A DNA stretch of 27,611 nucleotides, taken from the NCBI GenBank assembly GCA_947629065.1, contig CANRCH010000004.1, forward strand, positions 1 to 27,611, written 5' to 3'. The notes under the pieces were generated by a model, which saw only the letters and a list, made by a program, of their open reading frames with translations, ran no database searches and was not told the DNA's origin. How positions within the stretch are numbered: position 1 is the stretch's first letter; the number at the start of each line of letters is the position of its first letter. A program made the position numbers and the translations under genes. Positions 13,068 through 22,034 of this stretch are shown piece by piece. Origin of the DNA: an uncultured Aliarcobacter sp. (lineage in GTDB: Bacteria; Campylobacterota; Campylobacteria; Campylobacterales; Arcobacteraceae).

Positions 13068-15599
13068 ATGACTATTGGAAAAAAGTTTACTTTAGTAAAT
13101 GTTGTAATTACTTTTGCTGTTTTAATTATTGGGTATTTGGTTTTAAATATCTATAAAAATAACTTAACACAAGAGGTTTATAACGATGTTCAAGCAAATC
13201 TAGTTAATAGTGCAAATCTAAGAATTGGTTCAAAATTAGATGTTGGTATTTCAAATGCAATTTCAGTTGCAAATGATTCAAATATTCAAGAAGCACTTGC
13301 AAACTATGATAGAGATTTGGCAATTAGAACTGTTTCAAGATTATCAAGTAGTATGAAAGAATCAACACCTTTTAAAAACATTCAACTACACATTCACACA
13401 AAAGATAATCACTCATTTTTGAGATCTTGGAAGAGTAGCGATTTTGGAGATGATTTAAGCTCTTTTAGAAATAGTGTTGTAAAAGTAAATAAAGAAAAAG
13501 TTGCTGTAAATGGTTTTGAAATTGGAAATGATGGATTAAGTCTAAGGGCAGTTGTACCTATTTTTAATGATGGTTCTCATGTTGGGTCTTTAGAGTTTAT
13601 GCAAGGAATTAACTCTGTTGCAATAGATTTTGATAAGGAGAATAAAGCATTTTTACTTCTAATGGATGCTAGTTTAGCAACTGCAAAAATAAAAGATGAA
13701 GATAAATTAAATAACTATTTAATCTCACAAAAATTTAGAAATGATAACTTTTTAAGTGATATTAAAAATATAGATTTTAATAAATTACTAAAAGAGAAAT
13801 ATCTAATTTCAAAAGAGTATTTTTACACTTTTGAAGATGTAAAAGATTTTTCAGGTAAAAAACTAGGAATTGTGCTAGTTGGTGAGCCAGTACAAAGTGT
13901 TCAAACAGCTATTGCACAAGCTTCAAAACTAATTTGGGTTGCACTTATAATTTTAGTTGTTGCACTTATATTTACTATGATTTTATCTTTAATAAATATG
14001 AAAAATAATATTTTAAATCCAATTTTAAAATTAAAAAATAGTATTGATAGTGTTGCAAATGATTCAAGCTCAAATGCAAATAGAATTGAGATTGTAAATG
14101 ATGATGAGATTGGAGATGTTACAAAAAGCTTTAATAACTATTTAGAGATTATTGAAAAAGGATTAATTCAAGATCAAAAAGTTATTGATGAAGCAAAATG
14201 CATTATTGAAAAAGTAAATGCAGGACTATTTAACGATAAAGTAATAGGAAAGGCAAACTCAAATAGTGTAAACTCTTTAATTGAAGAGATTAATATAATG
14301 ATTGAGAAAACAGAAGATAATCTTTTAGTTGTGAGCAATGCACTAGTATCTTTATCAAATGCAAAATATGATCAAAAAATACCAGAAGTTAAAAATGTAA
14401 CAGGAATTATTGCATCACTATTAAGTGGAATAAAAGTTACACAAAGCAGTATAAATGAGATTATGTGTTTGATTGATCAATCTACAAATAACTTAACAAC
14501 AAGTTCTGAAGAACTTGCAAGTGCTTCAAATAGTTTAAGTGAATCTTCAAACTCTCAAGCAGCTTCGCTTGAAGAAACAGCAGCTGCAATTGAAGAGATT
14601 AGTGCAACAATTACTAGAAGTAGTGAAAATGCTACTCAAATGGCAAGATATGCACAAAATGTTACAAAATCTACACAACTTGGAAAAGAACTTGCTAGTA
14701 AAACGGCACTATCAATGGATGAGATAAATAAGCAAGTAATTGAAATTAGTGAAGCAATTACTATTATTGATAATATTGCGTTCCAAACAAATATTTTAAG
14801 CTTAAATGCAGCTGTTGAAGCAGCAACTGCAGGAGAAGCTGGAAAAGGGTTTGCAGTTGTAGCACAAGAGGTAAGAAATCTAGCATCACGAAGCGCTGAA
14901 GCTGCGAACTCAATTAAAACAATAGTTGAAAATGCTACATCAAAAGCAAAAGAAGGAAAAGATATCACTGAAGATATGATTGAAGGATTTAATGAGTTAA
15001 ATGAAAATATTAATACTACAATTAGTTTAATTGATGATGTTGCAAATGCAAGTAAAGAGCAGCAAATGGCAATGAGTCAAATAACTTCAACTGTAAATAG
15101 CCTTGATCAAGCAACACAAAGAAATGCAAACTTAGCTTCAAATATTAGTCAAATGGCATCTCAAACACAAAGACTTGCAGCTGAGTTAGAACAAACAATT
15201 AGTCAAACATCTTTTGATAAAAATGCTGAAAAAAGAATTTGTGATACATCTATGATTATTGATATAAATAGATTAAAATCTGATCATATAAACTTCAAAA
15301 ATGTAAATTTCTCAGAGTGCCAAATAGGGCATACTTGTACTGTAACAGACCATAATAGTTGTAACTTAGGAAAATGGTTAAATACAAATAGTAATAGAAA
15401 TTTTGCACAAACAAAAGAGTGGAAAGATTTAGTAAAATCACATGAACTTGTACACATTTTAGTTCAAAAAACTATAAATTTATACTCTGAAAATGCTTCA
15501 AATGATGAGATATTTAAAACTACTCAAGATATAGAAACTAACATAAACCTTGTATTTAATGGACTTGATAGAGTTAGAGAAATCAACTGCCAAAACTAA
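13068..15599 (+). CDS. Methyl-accepting chemotaxis protein with dCache-like sensor and C-terminal CZB domain
   Basis: 843 aa. First membrane helix at about 10-30; periplasmic ligand domain about 31-287 resembling dCache_3 (IQLHIHTKDNHSFLRSW, then a 'DGLSLRAVVPIFNDGSHVGS' segment); second helix about 289-312; HAMP region to about 365; signalling hairpin with tip IAFQTNILSLNAAVEAA (about 569-585). The C-terminal chemoreceptor zinc-binding (CZB) domain has candidate ligands H740, H762, C765 (HNSCNLGKW), H792 and H796. CZB domains bind zinc and in characterised cases respond to zinc or hypochlorite. Two extra cysteines (C751, C757) lie beside the zinc site. There is no C-terminal CheR-tethering pentapeptide. 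ATG with AAAAGGGAAGAG upstream and a terminator after it, so monocistronic. Confidence 0.92.
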   Translation: MTIGKKFTLVNVVITFAVLIIGYLVLNIYKNNLTQEVYNDVQANLVNSANLRIGSKLDVGISNAISVANDSNIQEALANYDRDLAIRTVSRLSSSMKESTPFKNIQLHIHTKDNHSFLRSWKSSDFGDDLSSFRNSVVKVNKEKVAVNGFEIGNDGLSLRAVVPIFNDGSHVGSLEFMQGINSVAIDFDKENKAFLLLMDASLATAKIKDEDKLNNYLISQKFRNDNFLSDIKNIDFNKLLKEKYLISKEYFYTFEDVKDFSGKKLGIVLVGEPVQSVQTAIAQASKLIWVALIILVVALIFTMILSLINMKNNILNPILKLKNSIDSVANDSSSNANRIEIVNDDEIGDVTKSFNNYLEIIEKGLIQDQKVIDEAKCIIEKVNAGLFNDKVIGKANSNSVNSLIEEINIMIEKTEDNLLVVSNALVSLSNAKYDQKIPEVKNVTGIIASLLSGIKVTQSSINEIMCLIDQSTNNLTTSSEELASASNSLSESSNSQAASLEETAAAIEEISATITRSSENATQMARYAQNVTKSTQLGKELASKTALSMDEINKQVIEISEAITIIDNIAFQTNILSLNAAVEAATAGEAGKGFAVVAQEVRNLASRSAEAANSIKTIVENATSKAKEGKDITEDMIEGFNELNENINTTISLIDDVANASKEQQMAMSQITSTVNSLDQATQRNANLASNISQMASQTQRLAAELEQTISQTSFDKNAEKRICDTSMIIDINRLKSDHINFKNVNFSECQIGHTCTVTDHNSCNLGKWLNTNSNRNFAQTKEWKDLVKSHELVHILVQKTINLYSENASNDEIFKTTQDIETNINLVFNGLDRVREINCQN

Positions 15600-15603
15600 A
15601 AAT

Positions 15604-15630
15604 ACTTAAGAGAAACTGTTTCTCTTAAGT
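15604..15630 (+). terminator. Terminator after the chemoreceptor
   Basis: A perfect 12-bp stem, ACTTAAGAGAAA (15604-15615) with TTTCTCTTAAGT (15619-15630), and a 3-nt loop, followed after nine bases by a T-rich run. Located 5 nt after the stop codon. Confidence 0.75.
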
Positions 15631-15700
15631 GCTATAAATTTTTATTATTGTAAAATATAATCTTGAATTTTTAATTATAAATAATTTTTTGGAGAATAGT

Positions 15701-16687
15701 ATGAGTAATAAAATAAAAGTAGCAATAGTTGGATATGGAAACTTAGGAAGAGGTGTTGAAATCTCTTTATCAAAAAACCCTGATATGGAACTTTTTGGTG
15801 TATTTACAAGAAGAGAACCAAATAGTTTTAAAACAGTTTTTGAAACTACAAAAGCTTATAAAATAGATGATATTTTAAACTACAAAAACGATATTGATGT
15901 ATTAATTTTATGTGGTGGATCTAAAGATGATTTACCTGTGCAAACGCCTGAATTTGTGCAATATTTTAATACAGTTGATAGTTATGATAATCACAACTTA
16001 ATCCCACAATATTTTGCAAGTGTAAATAGTGTTGCTAAAAATAGTAAAAAAGTAGCAATGATTTCTATTGGATGGGACCCTGGAATGTTCTCTTTAAATA
16101 GACTTTTTGGTGAAGTTTTATTACCAGATGGAGATACTTATACTTTTTGGGGAAAAGGTTTAAGCCAAGGGCATTCAGATGCAGTTAGAAGAGTTGAAGG
16201 CGTAAAAGCTGGAGTTCAATATACAATTCCATCAGAAAAAGCAATAGAGCTTGTAAGAAGTGGAGCTAGACCAGAATTAGGCACTAAAGATAAGCATCTA
16301 AGAGAGTGTTTTGTAGTACTGCAAGATGGTGCAGATGCTAAAAAAATAGAAAATGAGATTAAAACTATGCCAAACTATTTTGAGCCTTATGAAACTATCG
16401 TAAATTTCATATCTCAAGAAGAGTTTGATAAAAATCATCAAGCTATGCCACATGGTGGATTTGTAATTAGAAGTGGAAGTAGTAGTTCTAATACAAATCA
16501 AGTAATAGAGTATTCATTAAAACTACAAAGTAACCCAGAGTTTACAGCTAGCGTGTTAGTTGCATATACAAGAGCTACATATAGACTTGCACAAAAAGGG
16601 GATTTTGGTGCAAAAACTTGTTTAGATGTAGCTCCTGCACTTTTAAGTATAAAATCAAATGAAGAGTTAAGAAAAGAGATACTATAA
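15701..16687 (+). CDS. ddh: meso-Diaminopimelate dehydrogenase
   Basis: 328 aa, the normal Ddh length. N-terminal NADPH site KVAIVGYGNLGRGVE (6-20) followed by FTRREP. Substrate and dimer motifs are ISIGWDPGMFSLNRLFGEVL, FWGKGLSQGHSDAVRRVEGV and MPHGGFVIRSG, all characteristic of the family. The enzyme makes meso-diaminopimelate in one NADPH-dependent step from tetrahydrodipicolinate and ammonia, feeding lysine and peptidoglycan. I take the ATG at 15701 because GGAG stands 6 nt upstream; an in-frame TTG at 15689 would include that ribosome site. A TATAAT (15656-15661) probably serves as -10. The diguanylate cyclase gene starts one base after the stop. Confidence 0.93.
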   Translation: MSNKIKVAIVGYGNLGRGVEISLSKNPDMELFGVFTRREPNSFKTVFETTKAYKIDDILNYKNDIDVLILCGGSKDDLPVQTPEFVQYFNTVDSYDNHNLIPQYFASVNSVAKNSKKVAMISIGWDPGMFSLNRLFGEVLLPDGDTYTFWGKGLSQGHSDAVRRVEGVKAGVQYTIPSEKAIELVRSGARPELGTKDKHLRECFVVLQDGADAKKIENEIKTMPNYFEPYETIVNFISQEEFDKNHQAMPHGGFVIRSGSSSSNTNQVIEYSLKLQSNPEFTASVLVAYTRATYRLAQKGDFGAKTCLDVAPALLSIKSNEELRKEIL

Positions 16688-16688
16688 A

Positions 16689-18218
16689 ATGACCATAAAA
16701 ACAAGGGAACAAAAATTAAAAAGTGAGATAAATAGCTATAAAATAGAGTGGTTTTTACTAATTTTTTCATTAGCAATACTCTTTATTTTAGTAGCATATC
16801 CACAGTATATAGAAAAAAATTATATTTTAAGTAGCGAAAAAAATAGGCTTTTCACTCAAGCAAAAATTTTAAATAATAGTTTAGCCAAAGATATAAAAGC
16901 AATTAACCAAGCTCTGTTAAGTATTAAAAATGACTTTGAAAGTAGAGAAAATAAAAAGCATATCCAAAATCATCTAATGGAATTTACAAAAGTTCTTCCA
17001 AGTTTTAGAACTTTGATAATATTGGATAAAAATGCAGATGTTATTATGACAAATAGGGATGAATTATTTAAATACAACTATAAAGATAGAGAGTATTTTC
17101 AATATATGAAAAATAGTAATAATAAAAATTTACTATTTTTAAATCCACCATTTAAATCGGTTTTAGATGTTTGGACTATAAATGCTGGAGTTGTATTAGA
17201 AGATGAAAACAAAGAGTTTGCAGGAGTTGTAATAGCAACTTTTGAGCCAACTGAAATTAAAAAGTTTTTATCTTCAATTAGTTATGCAGAGGATATGAGA
17301 ATATCAATCATTCATAATAATGGAGTACTTTTTTTAACTGAACCAAAGCTTGAAGGCTTAGAGGGAAAAAATATAAATAAAGAGGGAACATTGTTTCATA
17401 AATATTTAAAAAGTAAAGAAAAATCTACTGTATATATGGATTTTGCAACAAACTTAAAATATAAAGGAATAGTTACTTTTAAAGCTTTAGAGGTTGAAGA
17501 TTTAGATATAAATGCACCATTATATTTTGCAGTAAGTAGAGAATATGATAAGGTTTTAAGACATTTTTATGAAAATACAAAGCTAATTTTTGCACTATAT
17601 ATTATGCTTATTGTATCTTCAATTCCTGGTCTATTTTTCCTACAAAGAAGAAGATATATATCTTTGAAAAATGAGATTGAAGCAGAAGAGATAATCAAAG
17701 AGAAGCTAGAATCTTTGGCATATATTGACTCCTTAACTCAAATTGCAAATAGAAGATATTTTGAACAAGTAATAGATCGAGAGTGGAGATATTGTTTAAG
17801 AAATCAAAAGTATTTATCTCTTCTTTTTATTGATATTGATTTTTTTAAAAATTATAATGATACTTATGGACATCAAAAAGGAGATGAAGTTTTACAGCTA
17901 GTTGCAACTGAAATTAAAAATAGTTTAAAAAGATCTCATGATTTAGTTGCAAGATATGGTGGAGAAGAGTTTGTTGTAATATTACCAAATACTTCTAAAG
18001 ATGATGCAATAAAAATTGCAAATGAGATGATAAGAAGAGTTAATAATCTAAGAATACCTCATAAAAGATCAGGAGTAGAAAATATTGTAACTATTAGTTT
18101 AGGGCTTAGTTCACTTATTCCAAGTGAAGAGTTAAGCCATAATGATATGCTAAAAGAAGCAGATGATGCTTTATATAAAGCAAAAAACAGTGGTAAAAAC
18201 CAAGTTTTTCACTTTTAA
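16689..18218 (+). CDS. Diguanylate cyclase with periplasmic Cache domain
   Basis: 509 aa. Membrane helix about 20-40, periplasmic region about 41-290 of dCache_1 type (NRDELFKYNYKDREYFQYMK, ATFEPTEIKKFLSSISYAED), second helix about 295-317, a short linker, then a GGDEF domain from about 340. The domain shows SLTQIANRRYFEQ, FIDIDFFKNYNDTYGHQKGD, an intact GGEEF (424-428) and the product-inhibition site RSHD (415-418) five residues before it. It should make c-di-GMP from GTP in response to an extracellular ligand. The ATG is one base after the ddh stop, implying co-transcription although the functions differ. It converges on the next gene with almost no gap. Confidence 0.92.
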   Translation: MTIKTREQKLKSEINSYKIEWFLLIFSLAILFILVAYPQYIEKNYILSSEKNRLFTQAKILNNSLAKDIKAINQALLSIKNDFESRENKKHIQNHLMEFTKVLPSFRTLIILDKNADVIMTNRDELFKYNYKDREYFQYMKNSNNKNLLFLNPPFKSVLDVWTINAGVVLEDENKEFAGVVIATFEPTEIKKFLSSISYAEDMRISIIHNNGVLFLTEPKLEGLEGKNINKEGTLFHKYLKSKEKSTVYMDFATNLKYKGIVTFKALEVEDLDINAPLYFAVSREYDKVLRHFYENTKLIFALYIMLIVSSIPGLFFLQRRRYISLKNEIEAEEIIKEKLESLAYIDSLTQIANRRYFEQVIDREWRYCLRNQKYLSLLFIDIDFFKNYNDTYGHQKGDEVLQLVATEIKNSLKRSHDLVARYGGEEFVVILPNTSKDDAIKIANEMIRRVNNLRIPHKRSGVENIVTISLGLSSLIPSEELSHNDMLKEADDALYKAKNSGKNQVFHF

Positions 18219-18219
18219 T

Positions 18220-18762
18220 TTATAGTGATAAAAAAGAGTCAATAGCACATTGAACTCTTTTTTCTAAATCACTTGCATCATCATTTAAATAATCAATCTG
18301 TACTTTATAAACTTTTTTATCACTATAAAAGAACTCAAAAACTATATAACCTGCATAAAGTAGGGCATCTTTATTCTTTTTATTGCTATCAGCTTTGTCA
18401 TTTTCGTAAATATAGTAATCAATAAGTAGTGAATTTTCTGATGGATTTTTGTCACTTTTTATTTTTGATTTAAGAATATCTTCCACAAGTTTATCAAAAT
18501 CATCTACACTAATAATATTTACAAGTTTACTTTTCATAAGTTTTGAGTACTCTATTTTTGATTTTTTTGTGTAGTTTCCATCTAAAAGAGCATTTATTGC
18601 ATCTTTTTTTAACTCTTTTTCATAAAGTTTTTCAAAACTTGTTACCTGTTTTAGGCAATCCAATCTTTTTGATTTTGGATCATTAGTAGATTTGTTTAAA
18701 GATTCATAGATTAAAAATGCAATTACACCTAAAATGAATCCTAAATATATTTTTGTTTTCAT
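18220..18762 (-). CDS. Unknown membrane-anchored protein
   Basis: 180 aa, not recognised. An N-terminal hydrophobic segment (about 4-20: KIYLGFILGVIAFLIYESL) could be a signal anchor, followed by a lysine-rich, mostly helical domain and a C-terminal strand-like part (YAGYIVFEFFYSDKKVYKVQ). Three cysteines are not in a recognisable motif, and no lipobox is convincing. It lies 81 nt downstream of the DUF748 gene on the same strand. A 14-bp imperfect inverted repeat covers its start codon and the AGGA that would be its ribosome site, so translation may be hairpin-controlled. Confidence 0.65.
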   Translation of the reverse strand: MKTKIYLGFILGVIAFLIYESLNKSTNDPKSKRLDCLKQVTSFEKLYEKELKKDAINALLDGNYTKKSKIEYSKLMKSKLVNIISVDDFDKLVEDILKSKIKSDKNPSENSLLIDYYIYENDKADSNKKNKDALLYAGYIVFEFFYSDKKVYKVQIDYLNDDASDLEKRVQCAIDSFLSL

Positions 18763-18802
18763 GATACTATCCTAGATTTAAAATTATTCTATGATAGTAT
18801 CA
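18762..18802 (-). repeat. Inverted repeat over the start of the 180-aa gene
   Basis: TGATACTATCCTAG (18762-18775) pairs with CTATGATAGTATCA (18789-18802), 13 of 14 bases, around a 13-nt loop. In the minus-strand mRNA it includes the first base of the ATG and the only AGGA-like ribosome site. It could be a terminator remnant, an operator or a translational control hairpin; no T-run follows it. Confidence 0.7.
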
Positions 18803-18843
18803 ATATTTAAATTATAAGTCAAATTTATAATTATTATATAAAT

Positions 18844-21800
18844 TTATTTTATAGGTACAATTTTTACATCGAAGTTTGAACTTGTGCTTTTTGTCTCATT
18901 TGAAAATATTATCTGTTTTGGTGAGATATTTTTCTCTTTTTCTAAATACTCTTTTATATTTTCTTCTCTTTTTGTAGCTACTTTTATATCCTCTTTTTCA
19001 TATACAAAGGCTTTTGTAAAATTAACTGCTAGTTCATCTTTTGTTTCTAAAATTTGTGAAATCTTATCTAAAACTTCTTCTTGTAAAGGTGTAATATCAT
19101 ACTCTTTTAGTTCAAAATCTACACTTTTTATATCATCTTCACTAAAATTGAATAGTGAAGATATTAGAGAAAATGGCGAAGTAATAGCTTTTGTAATAAG
19201 ATTTACAAAAGCTTTCCATACAATACTAGCAACACTAAACTGTGGATCATCAATATTCCCACTTATTGGAAGATTTAAATCAATTACATTTGAACTATCT
19301 TCAAGTAAAGTTATTGCTAAATCAAGTGGTAAAGATACAGCATCTGGACTCTCTACATTTTGTCCTAATTTTAATTGTTTGATTAGGATATTATTTTTTG
19401 CTTTTAAATTTGATTCTTGAATATTATAATAAAGGTCTAAATCAAGCTTCCCATCATCAATATTTCTTCCTACAAATTTTGCACTATAAGGTGTGAAACT
19501 ACTCATAGAGATATTTTTTATCTTCAGATTTATATCTGTTAAAAACTTTATATCATTTGGATTTACAGTTCCAGTTATTTTTGCAGTTGCATATTTATCT
19601 ACAACACCATTTATCTCTAATTCAGAACTTTGTTTTTTGCTTTTAACTTCAGAAATTGCACCATTTAATTTTGAAATTGTAGTTTTAAATGGTGGATTTA
19701 GATTATTGTCTTCAAAATCTAAAGTAAGATTCTTTATATCAACAGGTCCTAAATTAAATCTAAAATTAGATTTTTTCTCTTTAGAATCTATATTTTTATT
19801 ACTATTTTCCTCTTTTTTTGCTTCATCATCTTTTTGTGTATTTGTAGATTTTGCTAGTGCTATACTAATATATGGATCTTTTAAAATAGACTTTTCAATC
19901 TTAAAAAAGTTTGCTTTGCTAATAACTTTTTGCAAGTTTAAATCAATATTTTTTGTTTTAATTTTCATATTTGATGATAAATCTACAAAATTCATACTAG
20001 GATTTAAAAGTTTTATATTTCCTAAAAATATATCGCTATTTTTTAGTTTAAAATCATTTATACTTAAATTTATATCATTTGCAAGAAGCTTTAGATTGTT
20101 TTGTGCATCAAGCATATTTATGGAAGGTTTACTTAAATTTAATTTAGAGATATTTAAGTTTGAATTACTATCAAAAACTAATGAATTTAAATCTATATTT
20201 GTATTTTTTACATCTAAAGATAATTTATTATTAATATCTTCAAACTTTAGATTTGGGTTTTTTATATTTGCACTTTTTACTTTTATATTTGATTTACTAT
20301 CAAGTGAAAAAGCATCTAAATTTGTAGATATTTTGTCTAAATTTATATTTAATTTTTGTTTAATATCTTTAAAAATAAAACTTGAACTATTTAGTTTTGA
20401 GTTTGAAATAGTTAAATTTGAATTTTTATCAAACATAAAATTTGAAAGATTCATATCTATATTTTTGCTTGAAATATCTAATAGATTTGAATTTTCTTTA
20501 AAAGATAGATTATTTAAAGCAATTTTTGAATTTTCTATTTTTATATCATCTGTGATTTCAAGATTTTTAAAACTAGATTTTAGATTTTGGTTTTTTATAT
20601 CTAGTTTTGATTTTTTTTCAATAAAATTAAAGCCATTTTTTTCTAACTCTATATTTGAAAAGTTTATTTTCTTATCAGCTAATTTCATACTATCAAGAAC
20701 TATTTTTGTATCAAGACTAGATAGTTCTAAAGCATTTTTGATATCTTTATAAGATATGTTTTTTGTTGATAAATTTGCACCATTTAAATCAATATTAGAG
20801 TTGATAATATTTAAACTTTGTGTATTTAAAATAATGTTATCAACTTTTGTTTTAGAGTTATTTATTTTGTCATCAAAAGAGAAGTTTGCATTTGCATTTA
20901 TATTTTTTAGATTTACTATCCAAGGTTTTTCATCCTTTTTTTCTTCTGTAACTTCATCTTCTTCTGTACTATTAATTAAATTTGCGAAATTAATACCTTT
21001 TTCATCCAAAATCATATTTGAGTTTAGATTTTTTATATCAATATTTTCAAGGAAAATCTCTTGTTTTTCTAAATCAAAATTAAAGCTTTTTATATCAAGT
21101 TTTTCTAAAGATGCGATATTTTTTTCTTTTTGGATTAAATTCAAATTGTTTAATTCAAGTTTTTGAGTGCTTAAATATAGTGCTAAACTATCTTTTATCT
21201 CTAAATAGTAATCTAAAACTATATTTAAGTTTGCATCTTTATTTATATCAAAATTAAATAGATTTTTCTCATAATCAATAAGCTCTTTTGGTCTTAAATC
21301 ATCTATTTTTATCTCACCATAAGCTTTAAATGGGTTTAAATTAAAAGCACCTTTTATTGTAAGGTCTGTGTTTTCATTTATTTTTAACTTCAAATTATTT
21401 GATGAAAGAGAGTTTTTAAAAGTTCCTAAATCATAGATTGTATAGTTTAAATCTCGTAAATTTAGATTAAAATCTTTTTCAATATTTTGGCTAGTAAAAT
21501 CAATATTTATGTTTTTTAAATCAATCTTTGCAAGTAAAAAAGCGATATCGTTTGATGAATCATTTTCAACTTGATTAGTTGTTTCTTCTATTTCGTGATT
21601 TTTAGGATTTTCTCTTAGAAGCTTTGCAAGATTTAGTTCGCCATTTTTATCTTGAATAATATTTAAAAATAGATTATCAAGTAAGATATATTCAACTCTA
21701 AAGTGCTTTTGTTCTAAAGATTTAAAAATTCCTAGCTCAACTTCAAGCTCTTTAAAAAATGCTAGTTTCTCATCATTTAAGTCATTTAATAAAAAATTAT

Positions 21801-21987
21801 GAATATTTAGTTTTAAAAGTAGTGGATTAAACTCTATTTTTTCTATCTTTGCTTTTGCATAAAGATTCTCTTCGATTAAAGTTTCTGCTTGAGATTTTAA
21901 TATTTTTGGTAGTAGAAAAAAACCAGCCAAGATATAAAGAACAAATAGTGACACTATTGAATAAAGAGATATTTTTAAAACTTTCAT
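18844..21987 (-). CDS. DUF748/AsmA-like large envelope protein
   Basis: 1047 aa. One N-terminal membrane helix (about 5-27), then a very long asparagine-, serine- and lysine-rich strand-forming region. Residues about 742-945 match the DUF748 core (GPVDIKNLTLDFEDNNL, INGVVDKYATAKITGTVNP, LPISGNIDDPQFSV). The last ~80 residues (DKISQILETKDELAVNFTKA onward) form an OmpA-like tail. Between about 418 and 712 there are some seven tandem repeats of 42-44 residues. AsmA-clan proteins are thought to form periplasmic grooves carrying lipids between membranes, so this role is likely but inferred. ATG with AAGGGG upstream. Same strand as, and close to, the EAL gene before it. Confidence 0.85.
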   Translation of the reverse strand: MKVLKISLYSIVSLFVLYILAGFFLLPKILKSQAETLIEENLYAKAKIEKIEFNPLLLKLNIHNFLLNDLNDEKLAFFKELEVELGIFKSLEQKHFRVEYILLDNLFLNIIQDKNGELNLAKLLRENPKNHEIEETTNQVENDSSNDIAFLLAKIDLKNINIDFTSQNIEKDFNLNLRDLNYTIYDLGTFKNSLSSNNLKLKINENTDLTIKGAFNLNPFKAYGEIKIDDLRPKELIDYEKNLFNFDINKDANLNIVLDYYLEIKDSLALYLSTQKLELNNLNLIQKEKNIASLEKLDIKSFNFDLEKQEIFLENIDIKNLNSNMILDEKGINFANLINSTEEDEVTEEKKDEKPWIVNLKNINANANFSFDDKINNSKTKVDNIILNTQSLNIINSNIDLNGANLSTKNISYKDIKNALELSSLDTKIVLDSMKLADKKINFSNIELEKNGFNFIEKKSKLDIKNQNLKSSFKNLEITDDIKIENSKIALNNLSFKENSNLLDISSKNIDMNLSNFMFDKNSNLTISNSKLNSSSFIFKDIKQKLNINLDKISTNLDAFSLDSKSNIKVKSANIKNPNLKFEDINNKLSLDVKNTNIDLNSLVFDSNSNLNISKLNLSKPSINMLDAQNNLKLLANDINLSINDFKLKNSDIFLGNIKLLNPSMNFVDLSSNMKIKTKNIDLNLQKVISKANFFKIEKSILKDPYISIALAKSTNTQKDDEAKKEENSNKNIDSKEKKSNFRFNLGPVDIKNLTLDFEDNNLNPPFKTTISKLNGAISEVKSKKQSSELEINGVVDKYATAKITGTVNPNDIKFLTDINLKIKNISMSSFTPYSAKFVGRNIDDGKLDLDLYYNIQESNLKAKNNILIKQLKLGQNVESPDAVSLPLDLAITLLEDSSNVIDLNLPISGNIDDPQFSVASIVWKAFVNLITKAITSPFSLISSLFNFSEDDIKSVDFELKEYDITPLQEEVLDKISQILETKDELAVNFTKAFVYEKEDIKVATKREENIKEYLEKEKNISPKQIIFSNETKSTSSNFDVKIVPIK
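19852..20736 (-). repeat. Protein-level tandem repeats within the DUF748 gene
   Basis: About seven units of 42-44 aa span residues 418-712. Two clear neighbours begin LNINLDKISTNLDAFSLDSK (546) and LSLDVKNTNIDLNSLVFDSN (589), each 43 residues. The shared unit is 'L-x-[IL]-x-x-x-x-[IL]-x-x-[NS]-L-x-x-[FL]-x-x-D-S-x-S-N-[IL]', then 'I-x-x-P-x-[IL]-x-F-x-D'. The DNA itself is not strongly repetitive, so the repeats are old. Confidence 0.7.
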
Positions 21988-22034
21988 AATAAACCCCTTA
22001 GATTGGTACTTTATTATATCAAAATAATATTAAA

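Noticed and set aside
14636..14968. Minus-strand frame inside the chemoreceptor signalling domain
   Set aside because: It is a shadow of the highly conserved, alanine-rich MCP hairpin coding sequence, with no start signal.
15689..15700. TTG start four codons upstream of ddh
   Set aside because: These codons contain the GGAG ribosome site for the ATG at 15701.
19493..20752. Long plus-strand open frame opposite the DUF748 gene
   Set aside because: It is the antisense of an AT-rich repeat-coding region. The translation is a low-complexity F/S/L/K-rich string without motifs, and the minus-strand frame is clearly the real gene.
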